Assembly (NCBI RefSeq): GCF_026011795.1 | Contig: NZ_BRVS01000002.1 | Location: 1-64,000 of the forward strand | DNA length: 64,000 bases | Reading direction: 5' to 3' | Origin: Arthrobacter mangrovi | Lineage (GTDB): Bacteria; Actinomycetota; Actinomycetes; Actinomycetales; Micrococcaceae | Shown: one piece after another, positions 27,738 to 36,526 of the stretch | Position numbering within the stretch: the stretch's first letter is position 1 | Layout of the letters: each line of letters starts with the position of its first letter | Program-made: the position numbers and the translations under genes | Notes under the pieces: model-generated | Seen by the model: only the letters and a program-made list of their open reading frames with translations | Databases searched by the model: none | What the model was told of the DNA's origin: nothing

Positions 27738-28811
27738 TCAGCCGTACCGCCGCAGTTCGGAGAAGAAGTCTTCGACCACCCGGAGCTGGCCGCTGCCGGC
27801 AAGTTCGTCGTACACGTACTTGCCGACCGCCAGGTCCAGCACGCCCAGGCCGAACGGGGAGAACACCACCGGGCGGTCGTCCGCCAGGGATACCCTGCCG
27901 GCCATGACATCGGCCAAGGTCCCGTCCACGAAGTTCCGGTTGCCGACCATCTGTTCAACGAGATGTGCGGACGTTCCGGCCTTCAGGCAGTGGTCGACGT
28001 CGTCCAGGATGTTGATCGACCCCATCAGGATCTCCGGCGCCAGGTCCCGCAGGGATACGTGCAGCACCAGCGGGTTGTGCGCGAACCAGGCCGGATCGTG
28101 CACGTGCGGCTGGCCGGCCACCGTGGCGAACACGACGAGGTCGCTGCTCCTGATCAGCTGCTCGGCGTTGTCGTACACGGTCACGGTGGCCGGCGTGCCG
28201 CTGCGATCGAGGTAGCCCTTGTATCCCTGGGCACTCTCGCCCGAGAGGTCGTGCACCCCGATTTCGTCGAAGGACCAGCCGGTCGCGTCAAGGAAGGTGT
28301 GGATGTAGCGGGCGATCAAGCCCGTCCCGAAGAACCCGATACGCTGCGGGCGTCCTCGTCCCCGCCCCCGGCTGAGCCAGTCCGCGGCCGCGGCGGCCGA
28401 CGCCGCCGTCCTGGAGGCGCTGATGATGGAGCTCTCCATGCAGGCGAAGGGGTACCCTGTCGCCCGGTCGTTGAGGATCAGTACGGCCGAGGCACGGGGT
28501 ATGCCCGACGCGACGTTGTCCGGGAAGCTGGAGACCCATTTGATGCCATCGACACCGACGTCCCCTCCGACAGAGGCGGGCAGCGCAATGATGCGCGCCG
28601 AAGGCCGGTCCGGGAAGCGTAGGAAGTAGGACGGGGGGTTCACCGAATCGCCGGCCGCGTGGGTGCGGTAGGTCTGCTCGACCAGCTCGACGACCTGCTT
28701 CTCCCGGCCCTTCAGCACCTCCTGCACCTGGGCTCCGGAAATGACCGCGAACGGCGGAACAGCCTTCGGCTCCGACGCGGAAGCGGCCGGGGAAATAGCG
28801 TAGTCAGTCAT
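27738..28811 (-). CDS. sbnB: SbnB-like dehydrogenase for 2,3-diaminopropionate synthesis
   Basis: Ornithine cyclodeaminase/mu-crystallin-family enzyme, 357 aa. The NAD site is GFFGTGLIARY. Family landmarks include VGVDGIKWVSSFPDN, ASAVLILNDRATGYPFACMES and the C-terminal SPFGLGVLDLAVGKYVYDE. SbnB oxidatively splits N-(1-amino-1-carboxy-2-ethyl)glutamate, the SbnA product, into 2-oxoglutarate and L-2,3-diaminopropionate. The presence of sbnA in the same operon makes the assignment specific. The start overlaps the dioxygenase stop (ATGA). The 2-oxoglutarate released could feed the neighbouring 2OG-dependent dioxygenase. Confidence 0.9.
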   Translation of the reverse strand: MTDYAISPAASASEPKAVPPFAVISGAQVQEVLKGREKQVVELVEQTYRTHAAGDSVNPPSYFLRFPDRPSARIIALPASVGGDVGVDGIKWVSSFPDNVASGIPRASAVLILNDRATGYPFACMESSIISASRTAASAAAAADWLSRGRGRGRPQRIGFFGTGLIARYIHTFLDATGWSFDEIGVHDLSGESAQGYKGYLDRSGTPATVTVYDNAEQLIRSSDLVVFATVAGQPHVHDPAWFAHNPLVLHVSLRDLAPEILMGSINILDDVDHCLKAGTSAHLVEQMVGNRNFVDGTLADVMAGRVSLADDRPVVFSPFGLGVLDLAVGKYVYDELAGSGQLRVVEDFFSELRRYG

Positions 28812-29806
28812 CGGGCACCATCCTTGGTAACGAGATCAAATACATTGCGCGGCTCGGCCATGCCGACCAGCACTTCCCGAGGGCCTTCGTAGGCCTCCCG
28901 GCTGTGGGCCATGCGCACGTTGTCGACGAGCATGAGGTCCCCGGTCTCCCAAGGGGTCCGCAGGGTGTGTCGCTCATAGACGTCGTTCAAGAGCGCCACG
29001 ATGTCTTCACCGATCGGCTCGCCGTTGCCGAAGCGTGTGTTGAACGGCAGTCCGTCGGGACCGTAGACATCAACCAGGTACTCGCGCACCTCGGGCGCGA
29101 TAGTCCATTCGTTCAGGAACGCGACCTGGTTGAACCAGCAGCGCTCACCCGTCACCGGGTGCCGGACGATGGCGGGGCGGCGTTGCCGGGTCCGCAGTTC
29201 TCCATCCGGCTGCCACTCGAACTCGATCGCGTGGGCGCGGCAGTATTCCTCGACGGCGGCGCGGTCGGCGACCCCGAACGCCTCCTCATAGGTCGCCCCG
29301 ATGTCCTCGTTGTAGCTGCGTGCGAGCAGCCACCCCTCGTTTTCGAAACGCTGGACGAGCTCCGCTGGCAGGGCATCCAGCACTGCGCGGGCATCCGCCA
29401 CGCCGGTCACTCCTCCGGTGGTGGGCGCCTGCAGGCAGGCGAAGAGCATCAGACCGGGGAACTCGAGCGCGTAGCTGAGCTCGTGGTGCATGCACATGGG
29501 CTGGTTGGCGGGCCACTTGAGTGACGAGTAGACGCCGTCGAGATAGGGCTGCCTGGCGGCGAACGCCTCCCGGTCCGGCATCAGGCCGCCCGGGACCAGC
29601 AGGCGGTAGACCTCCGCCACTTCGGCGGGGTCGCGGAGGCCGAGCCCGCGGACCAGGACCGCGCCATGCTCAGCTACCGCCATCCGCAGGGCCTCGCTGT
29701 TCTGTTCTGCCCACCGGGCGGGGTCATGGCCGTTCTCGACATTGAGCATCGGCGGCCGGCCGGCATGGCGTTCCACGTCCAGGGTCCTGGTTGATGGCGA
29801 TGTCAT
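28808..29806 (-). CDS. TauD/TfdA-type Fe(II)/2-oxoglutarate dioxygenase, SyrP-like
   Basis: Non-heme iron dioxygenase, 332 aa. Likely iron ligands are H107 and E109 in CMHHELSYALEF plus H301 in VRMAHSREAYEGPRE, with R310 positioned to bind 2-oxoglutarate. A glutamate instead of aspartate in the HxD/E motif, followed by SYALEFPGLMLFAC, is typical of SyrP-like hydroxylases that act on amino acids held on carrier domains. The iron ligand is an acid residue and not Ala/Gly, so hydroxylation rather than halogenation is expected. It lies between the A-T synthetase and sbnB, overlapping both by 4 bp. Beta-hydroxylation of carrier-bound Dap is a reasonable guess. Confidence 0.85.
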   Translation of the reverse strand: MTSPSTRTLDVERHAGRPPMLNVENGHDPARWAEQNSEALRMAVAEHGAVLVRGLGLRDPAEVAEVYRLLVPGGLMPDREAFAARQPYLDGVYSSLKWPANQPMCMHHELSYALEFPGLMLFACLQAPTTGGVTGVADARAVLDALPAELVQRFENEGWLLARSYNEDIGATYEEAFGVADRAAVEEYCRAHAIEFEWQPDGELRTRQRRPAIVRHPVTGERCWFNQVAFLNEWTIAPEVREYLVDVYGPDGLPFNTRFGNGEPIGEDIVALLNDVYERHTLRTPWETGDLMLVDNVRMAHSREAYEGPREVLVGMAEPRNVFDLVTKDGAR

Positions 29807-32358
29807 GAGAGGTCCTCTCGTTTCACGGGTTGCGGGTTTGAGTGGTCAAGGGATGGTACGGGCGGGTTGGCCGCGGCCGTGACGGAGGCGGCGTCGAGCA
29901 ATTCCGCCAGGTCGGCCAGGACCGGCGTCTGCATGACGTCCTTGATCGACACAGCGCGCTTTAGCCGGACGGCAAGCTTCACGGCAGACAAGGAGGTTCC
30001 GCCGAGTGCGAAGAACGAGTCCTGCCTGCCGATTCGGCCCTGCGCTATGCCGAGGACCGAGGCCCACGCTTCGGCGAGCCGCTGCTCGGTCGCCGAGAGC
30101 TCTTCCGTTGCTTCGGTGGCCTCCGGGACGACCTCCTGCGCGACTCTGCTCAGGGCCTTCCGGTCGATCTTTCCGTTGCCGGTCAGGGGCATGCTCTCCT
30201 GCCATCTGTAGGACGAGGGGACCATGTAGGCCGGAACCCGCGCGGCCACCTGCTGGCGGATTTCGTCGGCCTCAAGCGGCCGGTTGCCGGAATAGAACGC
30301 CACGAGGAACTTGGACTGCCCGGCAGCCTCGCCGACGACGACGGCGCCATCCCGGACGCCAGGAACCTGCAAGAGTGCGTTTTCGATGTCGCCGATCTCG
30401 ATGCGGAACCCGGAGATCTTGACCTGGCTGTCCCTGCGGCCCAGGTACTCCAGTTTGCCCTCCGGCGACCAGCGCCCGTAGTCGCCCGCCCGGTAGAGCC
30501 GCGCGCCTTCCACAAAGGGGTCACTGGAGTACGCCAGGGCAGTGCGCTCCGGATCGTTGATGTAGCCGCGGCCGACACAGACCCCGGAGAATGCGATCTC
30601 GCCCGGTGCGCCAAGTGGCACGATCCGCTCCCGTTCGTCGAGGATGTAGATCCGGACGTTCGGGATCGGCGGCCCCAGCGGCACATAGTCGCCCGCCGGC
30701 GCCGAGCTCATCACTTCATGGTTCGTATCGTCCGAGGTCTCCGTCAGCCCATAGGCGTTGACCAGCTTGACGTCGGGCATCGCGGCGAACCAGCGGCGGA
30801 TGAGCTCCGGTTTCAGGGCCTCCCCCGTTGCCGAGACGCACCGCAGGCGGGGCAGGGCGCGGGGTTTGCTGTCCAGGTAAGCCACCACCGCATCCAGGTA
30901 CGACGGGACGACTTGGAAGACCGCGACTCCGCCCCCTTCGATCGTGTCGACGAACCGCTCGACGTCGAGGATCCGGTCCTGCCCGACGATGTCCGTGCTG
31001 CCGCCGACCAGCAGGGCCGAGACCAGTTGCCACAGGGAGATGTCGAAGCACTGGGGGGCGATCTGGGCGACGACGTCGCCGGGGCCGATCCCCAGGTCCT
31101 CGATCTTGGCGTACAGGTGGTTGACCATTCCCTCGTGCTCGCACATCGCGCCTTTCGGTTCGCCCGTGGAGCCTGAGGTGAAGTACACATACGCCAGTTG
31201 GTCCGGACGCACCTCAATGCCAAGGTCGTCGTTGGAGTGCCCCTCGGTCTCGATGTCTTCGAAAAGGAGCTTCGTCGCCGTCGGCAATCCTGCCAGCGCC
31301 CCGTCCAGCGACTTCGTGCTGCCTCCCTCGCTCAGCACCATGCGGCATCCGGCCCGGGTGAGCGTCCTAGCGATCCGCTCGGAGGGGAAATGCGGTTCGA
31401 TCGGCAGGTAGGCGCCTCCGGCTTTGAAGATTCCAATGACCGCGGCCATCCACTCGAGGTCCCGCTCGGCGACAACCGCCACGATGTCCTCGGCCTGTAG
31501 TCCGCGGGACAGCAGGCCACGGGCGATCCGATTGGCACGGCCGTTCAGCTCCGCATAGGTCCACTGCCGCGTGTCCTGCACGGCGGCGATGCGCCCGGGA
31601 TGCTGCCGCACCTGCTCCTCGAACAGCTCGTGGAACCGTAGCTCGGGCCGGGCCCGCACGGGGCCGGCCAGCTGCTCAAGCTGGAGGCGCCGCTCCTCGG
31701 GACCGACGAGCTCCGCCTCGGCGGGCTCCGCCTCGGGATCGGCGACCAGATGGCGGAGTGCTGCCAGATGGTATCCGGCGATCCGCAGGGCGGCGCCGGA
31801 GTCGAGTACCTCCCGTCGGTACCGCAGGCGGAGCACCTCGCCCCCGTCGATCTGCCGGAGGAAGACGCCGAGGACAATGTCCTCCGGCAGATCGACGTCG
31901 TCGTCCTCAAGGGTGTCGAATAGGACCTCGTACCCACGGGATGCCGCCTGGGAAGCCTGTCCGGCTCCGGCGTGTGCGGATCCCTCCAGGGCGTGCGCCG
32001 CGCCCACCAGGGCCCGCCAGGACTGCTGGTCCAGATCGAGGTTGCATTCCCACGTCCCGGTCGCATCCCGGCAACCGGTGGTGACCCCGCTCTCGCCCGA
32101 CAGCGCCTGGAGAACCCTCGCGTGGGCGGCCAGCCAGATTGCGCCGGGCGTTACGTCCAGGACCTGGGCCAATGGCCGCACGGCTGCCTCCAGGTCCGCA
32201 GGGACCGCCACCTCGACCTGCCCTTGGCCGGCTTCGGCGTCCCGCGTCCATCTGGGAACCACCATCGGCGCCGCCGCAGGGCGGTCGTTCCTCTCGGTGG
32301 CCTGCTGGAACGAGGCCTCGTCGGCGGTTCGGCAGGTGAGCGCTGAGGTGATGGTCAT
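29803..32358 (-). CDS. NRPS protein: half condensation domain - adenylation - carrier
   Basis: An 851-aa synthetase. Residues about 48-225 resemble only the C-terminal lobe of a condensation domain and lack an HHxxxDG active site. An adenylation domain follows (about 235-735): A3 YFTSGSTGEPKG (392-403), A4 FDISLWQL (438-445), A5 NAYGLTE (534-540), A7 YRAGDYGRW, A10 GNGKIDRKAL with K730. A carrier domain has S789 in FFALGGTSL. Reading PheA-equivalent pocket positions by eye gives D439, I440, W443, Q482, S509, T511, A535, D543, D544, K730; the two adjacent acidic residues would suit a cationic side chain such as Dap. There is no thioesterase. The start overlaps the membrane synthetase stop (ATGA), behind AAGGGG. 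Confidence 0.88.
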   Translation of the reverse strand: MTITSALTCRTADEASFQQATERNDRPAAAPMVVPRWTRDAEAGQGQVEVAVPADLEAAVRPLAQVLDVTPGAIWLAAHARVLQALSGESGVTTGCRDATGTWECNLDLDQQSWRALVGAAHALEGSAHAGAGQASQAASRGYEVLFDTLEDDDVDLPEDIVLGVFLRQIDGGEVLRLRYRREVLDSGAALRIAGYHLAALRHLVADPEAEPAEAELVGPEERRLQLEQLAGPVRARPELRFHELFEEQVRQHPGRIAAVQDTRQWTYAELNGRANRIARGLLSRGLQAEDIVAVVAERDLEWMAAVIGIFKAGGAYLPIEPHFPSERIARTLTRAGCRMVLSEGGSTKSLDGALAGLPTATKLLFEDIETEGHSNDDLGIEVRPDQLAYVYFTSGSTGEPKGAMCEHEGMVNHLYAKIEDLGIGPGDVVAQIAPQCFDISLWQLVSALLVGGSTDIVGQDRILDVERFVDTIEGGGVAVFQVVPSYLDAVVAYLDSKPRALPRLRCVSATGEALKPELIRRWFAAMPDVKLVNAYGLTETSDDTNHEVMSSAPAGDYVPLGPPIPNVRIYILDERERIVPLGAPGEIAFSGVCVGRGYINDPERTALAYSSDPFVEGARLYRAGDYGRWSPEGKLEYLGRRDSQVKISGFRIEIGDIENALLQVPGVRDGAVVVGEAAGQSKFLVAFYSGNRPLEADEIRQQVAARVPAYMVPSSYRWQESMPLTGNGKIDRKALSRVAQEVVPEATEATEELSATEQRLAEAWASVLGIAQGRIGRQDSFFALGGTSLSAVKLAVRLKRAVSIKDVMQTPVLADLAELLDAASVTAAANPPVPSLDHSNPQPVKREDLS

Positions 32359-35300
32359 GAGTGAGCCCCTTCCATAGCGGCAGTGGATGTGGTGGCGATA
32401 CGCGCCTCTACGGCCGGGTTGCCGCCCCAGAGGGATCCCCGGGTGAGGGTTTCACCCTTCATTACGAAGGAGTCGGCGGCGACGACGGCGCCGTCTTCGA
32501 TCGTCACCCCGTAGTGGACCAGGGCGCCGACGCCGAGCGTGACGTCGTCCCCGATGACGTCGTAGTCGGACTTGAACATCCCGTCCTCCTGCGAATGGGA
32601 CTGGACCAGGGTGCCGCTGTTGAGCGTGCAGCGGGAGCCGATCGTCACCAGCGTCCGCTCCGGGATGAAGCACCCGTCGTCGAACACCCGGGATCCCATC
32701 CGCACGCCCAGCAGGCGCCACAGCAGCGGCTTGAACGGGGTTCCGTTGAGGAGCAACATGTACCGGCTCTGGGCCTGCAGCTTCCAGTACCGCTCGTGCC
32801 ACCAGAAGTAGGGGCGGTAGATGGAGCAGAGCTGGGGCTTCAGCCGCACGGACCCCAGCATCAGGCGCTGCGTGCCGATGGGGGCCAGTATTCCGACAAA
32901 GAGCATGACGGCGAAGGCTCCGCTGAGGGCCAGGAAACCGAACTGGTCGGACAGGTCGAGGCCAACAAACGACACCAGTACCGCAAGCGACGCGATGAGC
33001 CAGCGGACCAGCATCAACAGGGCCATCGAACGCAGGTTGTGCCGGTTCTTGGCCGCGAGGTCCCGGCGGAATGCGGCCGGGTCCGCCTGTTGCGCGGGGA
33101 GGGCGTCCCGCAGGACGGTGCGCGGGATCTCGAACGGCGGTGAACCGAGAAGGCCCACGTCCTGCCGGACCGGGCCGTCGATGGGCACCATGACCTTTGT
33201 GGCGAGCAGGCAGTTGTCCCCGGTCTTTGCGCCGGCCGGGTAGAGCACGAAGTTGCCCAGGAAGCTGTGCGCGCCGACCGCCGCCCGGCTCATCTTGAAC
33301 GACGTCGCTGTGTGTTCGGTGTTCATGAAGGACACGCCGTCGGCGATCATGCTGCCGGTGCCGATCTCCGAGAGGTAAGGGTTGTCGTGCTTGAACAAAG
33401 TGCCCAGGTTCGATCCGGTCTGCTGGATCTTGCCCTGCTTGTAGCCGAGCGCCGCGGCGTAATCCACGACATACGAGCTGTCGCCGAACAACGCGGGCAA
33501 AAAGCGGTTGTTGGTCATCCTCGCCACCGCCCGCTCGGCGGCGTAACGGAGCCCGAACATCGGGTACACCGTGTCCGGCTTCAGGGCGAGCTGGAGCACC
33601 CGCGGCACGGTAGCGACCAGCAGCAGCGCCACGATCGTCCCGCCGAAGACGCCCAGGCCGGCGTAGAAAAGGGCATCGCCGTAGAAAATCCAGCTGGTGA
33701 ACGCCAGGGCCTGGCGTTCCAGGAGCGCGGCCACATTGGGATCCGCCAGGACAAACAGGATGACAGCCTGTCCCACCAGGATGCGGCCCAGTCCTAGCGT
33801 GGCAATCAGCTGGGTGGTGGCGAACAATGCCCGGCGCCAGGGACGGTAGGGGGTCCGTTCGACCCTGCTGTAGTCCACGTCCGTACGCCTGCCCGGCGAA
33901 CCGTGCCAGTGCTCGCCCGCGGGAACGGTCTGGCCGGTGTACAGGGTGGACCGGTGGCCCAGCTGCGAGCCGTCCCCCATGGCCGTGTTGATGTCCAGTA
34001 CGCTGCCCTCGCTGACGGTGACGTCGCGGCCCAGTGTCACGGCGCCAATCTGGATGACCCCACCGTGGGCGCGGTAGCCGTTGGCGTACACGTCCTTGCG
34101 GATGACCGTCCCTTCCCCGATGGTCAGCAGGTCGGCGGCGACCGGCAGCCGGGTGGTCAGGATGGTCACGTTGCGGCCGACCTTGGCACCCATGGCCCGC
34201 AAGTAGAAAGTCATGACTGGGGAACCTGCCATCAGCGCGAGCGGCGAGGTGCGCATCAGGGTCTTGACCAGCCAGAACCGGAAGTAGGCCAGGCTCCAGA
34301 TGCGGATCTCCTGGGGCCGGAACCGCCCGACGATGACCCACTTGGCCGCCAGCGGAAGGATGCATAGGGCCACGAACGCCGCTGCTGCATAGGCCGTCGA
34401 CCGCAGGTAGATCTCCAGGAAGCTCAGGCCGTGGTCCATCCATTGGTGGTTGCCCGGCCCCGACTCCGGGAACACCCACTGGTACCACACGACCGTCAGC
34501 AGGCCGCCTGCCACGCAGTAACCAAGGTAGACGAGGGCCTGCAAAGCGCCGCACACGAAGTACTCCCACGTGCGCGCGTCCATCGGCGCAGGCGTCTCCG
34601 GCACTGACGCCACGAGCGGTGACGGCTCCGCCGGCTTCTCCTGTTGGGCCGGTGCCAAGGCAGTAGCAAGGGCGGCGATATTCGGATTGGCGTAAACGTC
34701 CTTCATGGATACCGAGGGCAGGTCCGCATCCTTGCGTACCCGGGCGCAGAACCGGGCCATCACTAGTGAATCCGCGCCCAGGTCCTTGAAGAAGTCGCTG
34801 TCCGCCGACACCTGCTCCATGCCGAGCACACCGGACAGCACCTCGGTCAGCCGCGCTTGCAGCTGTTCAGCCGCCGGCGCCGCTTCGGAAGGTGCCAGGG
34901 CCGCGGCCAGCGCCGAGATCGAAGGGCTCTGGTAGATGTCCTTCATGGATACCGACGGCAGGTCCGCATCCTTGCGTACCCGGGCGCAGAACCGGGCCAT
35001 CACCAGCGAATCCGCGCCCAGGTCCTTGAAGAAGTCGCTGTCCGCCGACACCTGCTCCATGCCGAGCACACCGGACAGCACCTCGGCCAGCCGCGCTTGC
35101 AGCTGTTCAGCCGCCGACGCCGGGGCCGCCTCCGTTGGTGCCAGGGCGGCGGCCAGGGCCGAGATCGAGGGATTCTGGTAGATATCTTTGATCGACACGG
35201 CAGGCAGGTCCGGCTGTTTGCGGACCCGGGCGCAGAACTGCGCCATGACCAGCGAATCCGCGCCCAGCTCGTAGAAGAAGTTGGCGTCCAGCGGGACGTC

Positions 35301-35474
35301 GTCCTTCTTGACCACCGCGGCGAGGAGGGCCGCCAGCTGCCGCTCCAGCGACATATTCGAGGTGTCTGCGCCGGTGGCCGGAGCGGCAGGTCGAGCGTCC
35401 CCGTGGGGAATCGCCGGAGTTGCGGGGTTCGAAATAGCTGGTGACGTCGCCATTGTGTCGACGGACTTGTTCAC
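32355..35474 (-). CDS. Pls-like membrane synthetase with three tandem carrier domains
   Basis: A 1039-aa protein. Three carrier domains come first, with phosphopantetheine serines S74, S156 and S236, each in LGADSLVMA. About six membrane helices follow in pairs (near 303-333/361-382, 552-577/595-625, 815-836/845-865), separated and followed by three left-handed-beta-helix/acyltransferase-like regions (about 425-520, 700-790, 920-1025). This is the C-terminal half of epsilon-poly-lysine synthetase (Pls/PosA), whose three soluble domains catalyse isopeptide-type chain growth. The adenylation-carrier half is encoded by the next gene. It starts with GTG overlapping the sbnA stop, behind AAGGAG. 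Carriers 2 and 3 are nearly identical in DNA. Confidence 0.87.
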   Translation of the reverse strand: MNKSVDTMATSPAISNPATPAIPHGDARPAAPATGADTSNMSLERQLAALLAAVVKKDDVPLDANFFYELGADSLVMAQFCARVRKQPDLPAVSIKDIYQNPSISALAAALAPTEAAPASAAEQLQARLAEVLSGVLGMEQVSADSDFFKDLGADSLVMARFCARVRKDADLPSVSMKDIYQSPSISALAAALAPSEAAPAAEQLQARLTEVLSGVLGMEQVSADSDFFKDLGADSLVMARFCARVRKDADLPSVSMKDVYANPNIAALATALAPAQQEKPAEPSPLVASVPETPAPMDARTWEYFVCGALQALVYLGYCVAGGLLTVVWYQWVFPESGPGNHQWMDHGLSFLEIYLRSTAYAAAAFVALCILPLAAKWVIVGRFRPQEIRIWSLAYFRFWLVKTLMRTSPLALMAGSPVMTFYLRAMGAKVGRNVTILTTRLPVAADLLTIGEGTVIRKDVYANGYRAHGGVIQIGAVTLGRDVTVSEGSVLDINTAMGDGSQLGHRSTLYTGQTVPAGEHWHGSPGRRTDVDYSRVERTPYRPWRRALFATTQLIATLGLGRILVGQAVILFVLADPNVAALLERQALAFTSWIFYGDALFYAGLGVFGGTIVALLLVATVPRVLQLALKPDTVYPMFGLRYAAERAVARMTNNRFLPALFGDSSYVVDYAAALGYKQGKIQQTGSNLGTLFKHDNPYLSEIGTGSMIADGVSFMNTEHTATSFKMSRAAVGAHSFLGNFVLYPAGAKTGDNCLLATKVMVPIDGPVRQDVGLLGSPPFEIPRTVLRDALPAQQADPAAFRRDLAAKNRHNLRSMALLMLVRWLIASLAVLVSFVGLDLSDQFGFLALSGAFAVMLFVGILAPIGTQRLMLGSVRLKPQLCSIYRPYFWWHERYWKLQAQSRYMLLLNGTPFKPLLWRLLGVRMGSRVFDDGCFIPERTLVTIGSRCTLNSGTLVQSHSQEDGMFKSDYDVIGDDVTLGVGALVHYGVTIEDGAVVAADSFVMKGETLTRGSLWGGNPAVEARIATTSTAAMEGAHS
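34701..35115. repeat. Near-identical 240-bp direct duplication inside the synthetase gene
   Basis: The stretch 34701-34875 repeats at 34941-35115 with a 240-bp offset and only a handful of differences, synonymous or nearly so. It encodes the second and third carrier domains. The first carrier domain (about 35175-35345) is clearly related but more diverged, so the duplication of the other two is the more recent event or is kept alike by gene conversion. Confidence 0.9.
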
Positions 35475-36526
35475 TGCGAGATGCTCCTTAGTGCATCGGA
35501 TTCAGTCATCGGGGCGGCCGCCGGGAGTTGCGGAGCCGGCACCGGTTCAGACTGCAGGCCCGGGACTGCCGCAGAGGCGGCGGCGTCGGCACCGAAATGG
35601 TCCAGTACCCAGTCGGGCTGGTAGATCGTGTCCAGGTACGGGCGACCCATATCGGGAGAGATGGTCACCGCGGTGACGTTGCGGGCCCGGTGGGCTTCAA
35701 GCCATGTCATGGCGCCGTGGACCACGGTTCCGGTGGAGCCTCCGAGGAGGTACCCGGCCGCGGCAAGCCGATGGCAGGCGCGTACCGTGTCCACCTCTTC
35801 GACGAACACCACGTCGTCGATCAGGGACTCGTCGAGTTGGGGCGGCCGGACGCTCATGCCGAGCCCGGGGATCAGGCGGGTAGCCGGGGGCTGTCCGAAT
35901 GACACGGATCCGACGGCGTCGACCGCGACGATCCGGACGTCAGGGCGGTGCTCCCGGAAGTACCGCGCGCAACCCATCAGTGTGCCCGTTGTTCCGGCTC
36001 CGACGAACAATACGTCTAAGTCCGGAAACTCGTCGGCGATCTCGGGGGCGGTCCAGCGGTAGTGCGCTCCCCAGTTCCCGGGGTTCGAGTACTGGTTGAG
36101 CCACACGTACCGATCGTCGTTCGCGCACAGCTCCCGCACGTGGTTGAGCCTTGCCCCCAGGAATCCGTCAACAGGATCCGGCTCGGTGACCAGGTCGACC
36201 TGGGCCCCGAGCGCTTCCATGAGCTGCGCGGTAGCGGGGTTGCAACGCGGATCGACCACGCAAACGAAGTGGTATCCCTTGCTGGCAGCGATCATGCTGA
36301 GCGCGACGCCGAGGTTCCCTGAGGAAGACTCGATCAGCACGGATCCTGGACCGATGAGGCCTGCCCGCTCAGCTTGCTCGACCATCTCCCTGGCCGGCTT
36401 GAGCTTGACTGAGCCGGCGAAGTTGAACCCTTCGATCTTCAGATAGAGGCGTCGGCCCAGCACCCCTTCCAGGTCGACGAATAGGCTCTGCTCGTTGAAC
36501 AGGTGCGGATCCGTGATAATCGGCAT
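35471..36526 (-). CDS. sbnA: SbnA-like 2,3-diaminopropionate synthase subunit
   Basis: Cysteine-synthase-fold PLP enzyme, 351 aa. The PLP lysine is K41 in NFAGSVKLKPA; the SVKLK form instead of SVKDR is typical of the SbnA branch. The substrate loop SSSGNLGVALS and the phosphate-binding GAGTTGTLMG and GGSTGTV loops are present. SbnA condenses O-phospho-L-serine with L-glutamate to make the substrate of SbnB. The C-terminal about 35 residues are Ala/Pro-rich and probably disordered. It is first in the six-gene operon; GAGGGAG precedes the ATG. Three 11-bp-spaced repeats lie about 145-170 bp upstream. Confidence 0.9.
   Translation of the reverse strand: MPIITDPHLFNEQSLFVDLEGVLGRRLYLKIEGFNFAGSVKLKPAREMVEQAERAGLIGPGSVLIESSSGNLGVALSMIAASKGYHFVCVVDPRCNPATAQLMEALGAQVDLVTEPDPVDGFLGARLNHVRELCANDDRYVWLNQYSNPGNWGAHYRWTAPEIADEFPDLDVLFVGAGTTGTLMGCARYFREHRPDVRIVAVDAVGSVSFGQPPATRLIPGLGMSVRPPQLDESLIDDVVFVEEVDTVRACHRLAAAGYLLGGSTGTVVHGAMTWLEAHRARNVTAVTISPDMGRPYLDTIYQPDWVLDHFGADAAASAAVPGLQSEPVPAPQLPAAAPMTESDALRSISQ

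Noticed and set aside
26570-36526. Staphyloferrin B-like siderophore cluster
   Set aside because: sbnA and sbnB alone signal Dap supply. No IucA/IucC-type synthetase, decarboxylase or siderophore receptor genes are present, and Pls-like synthetase domains are.
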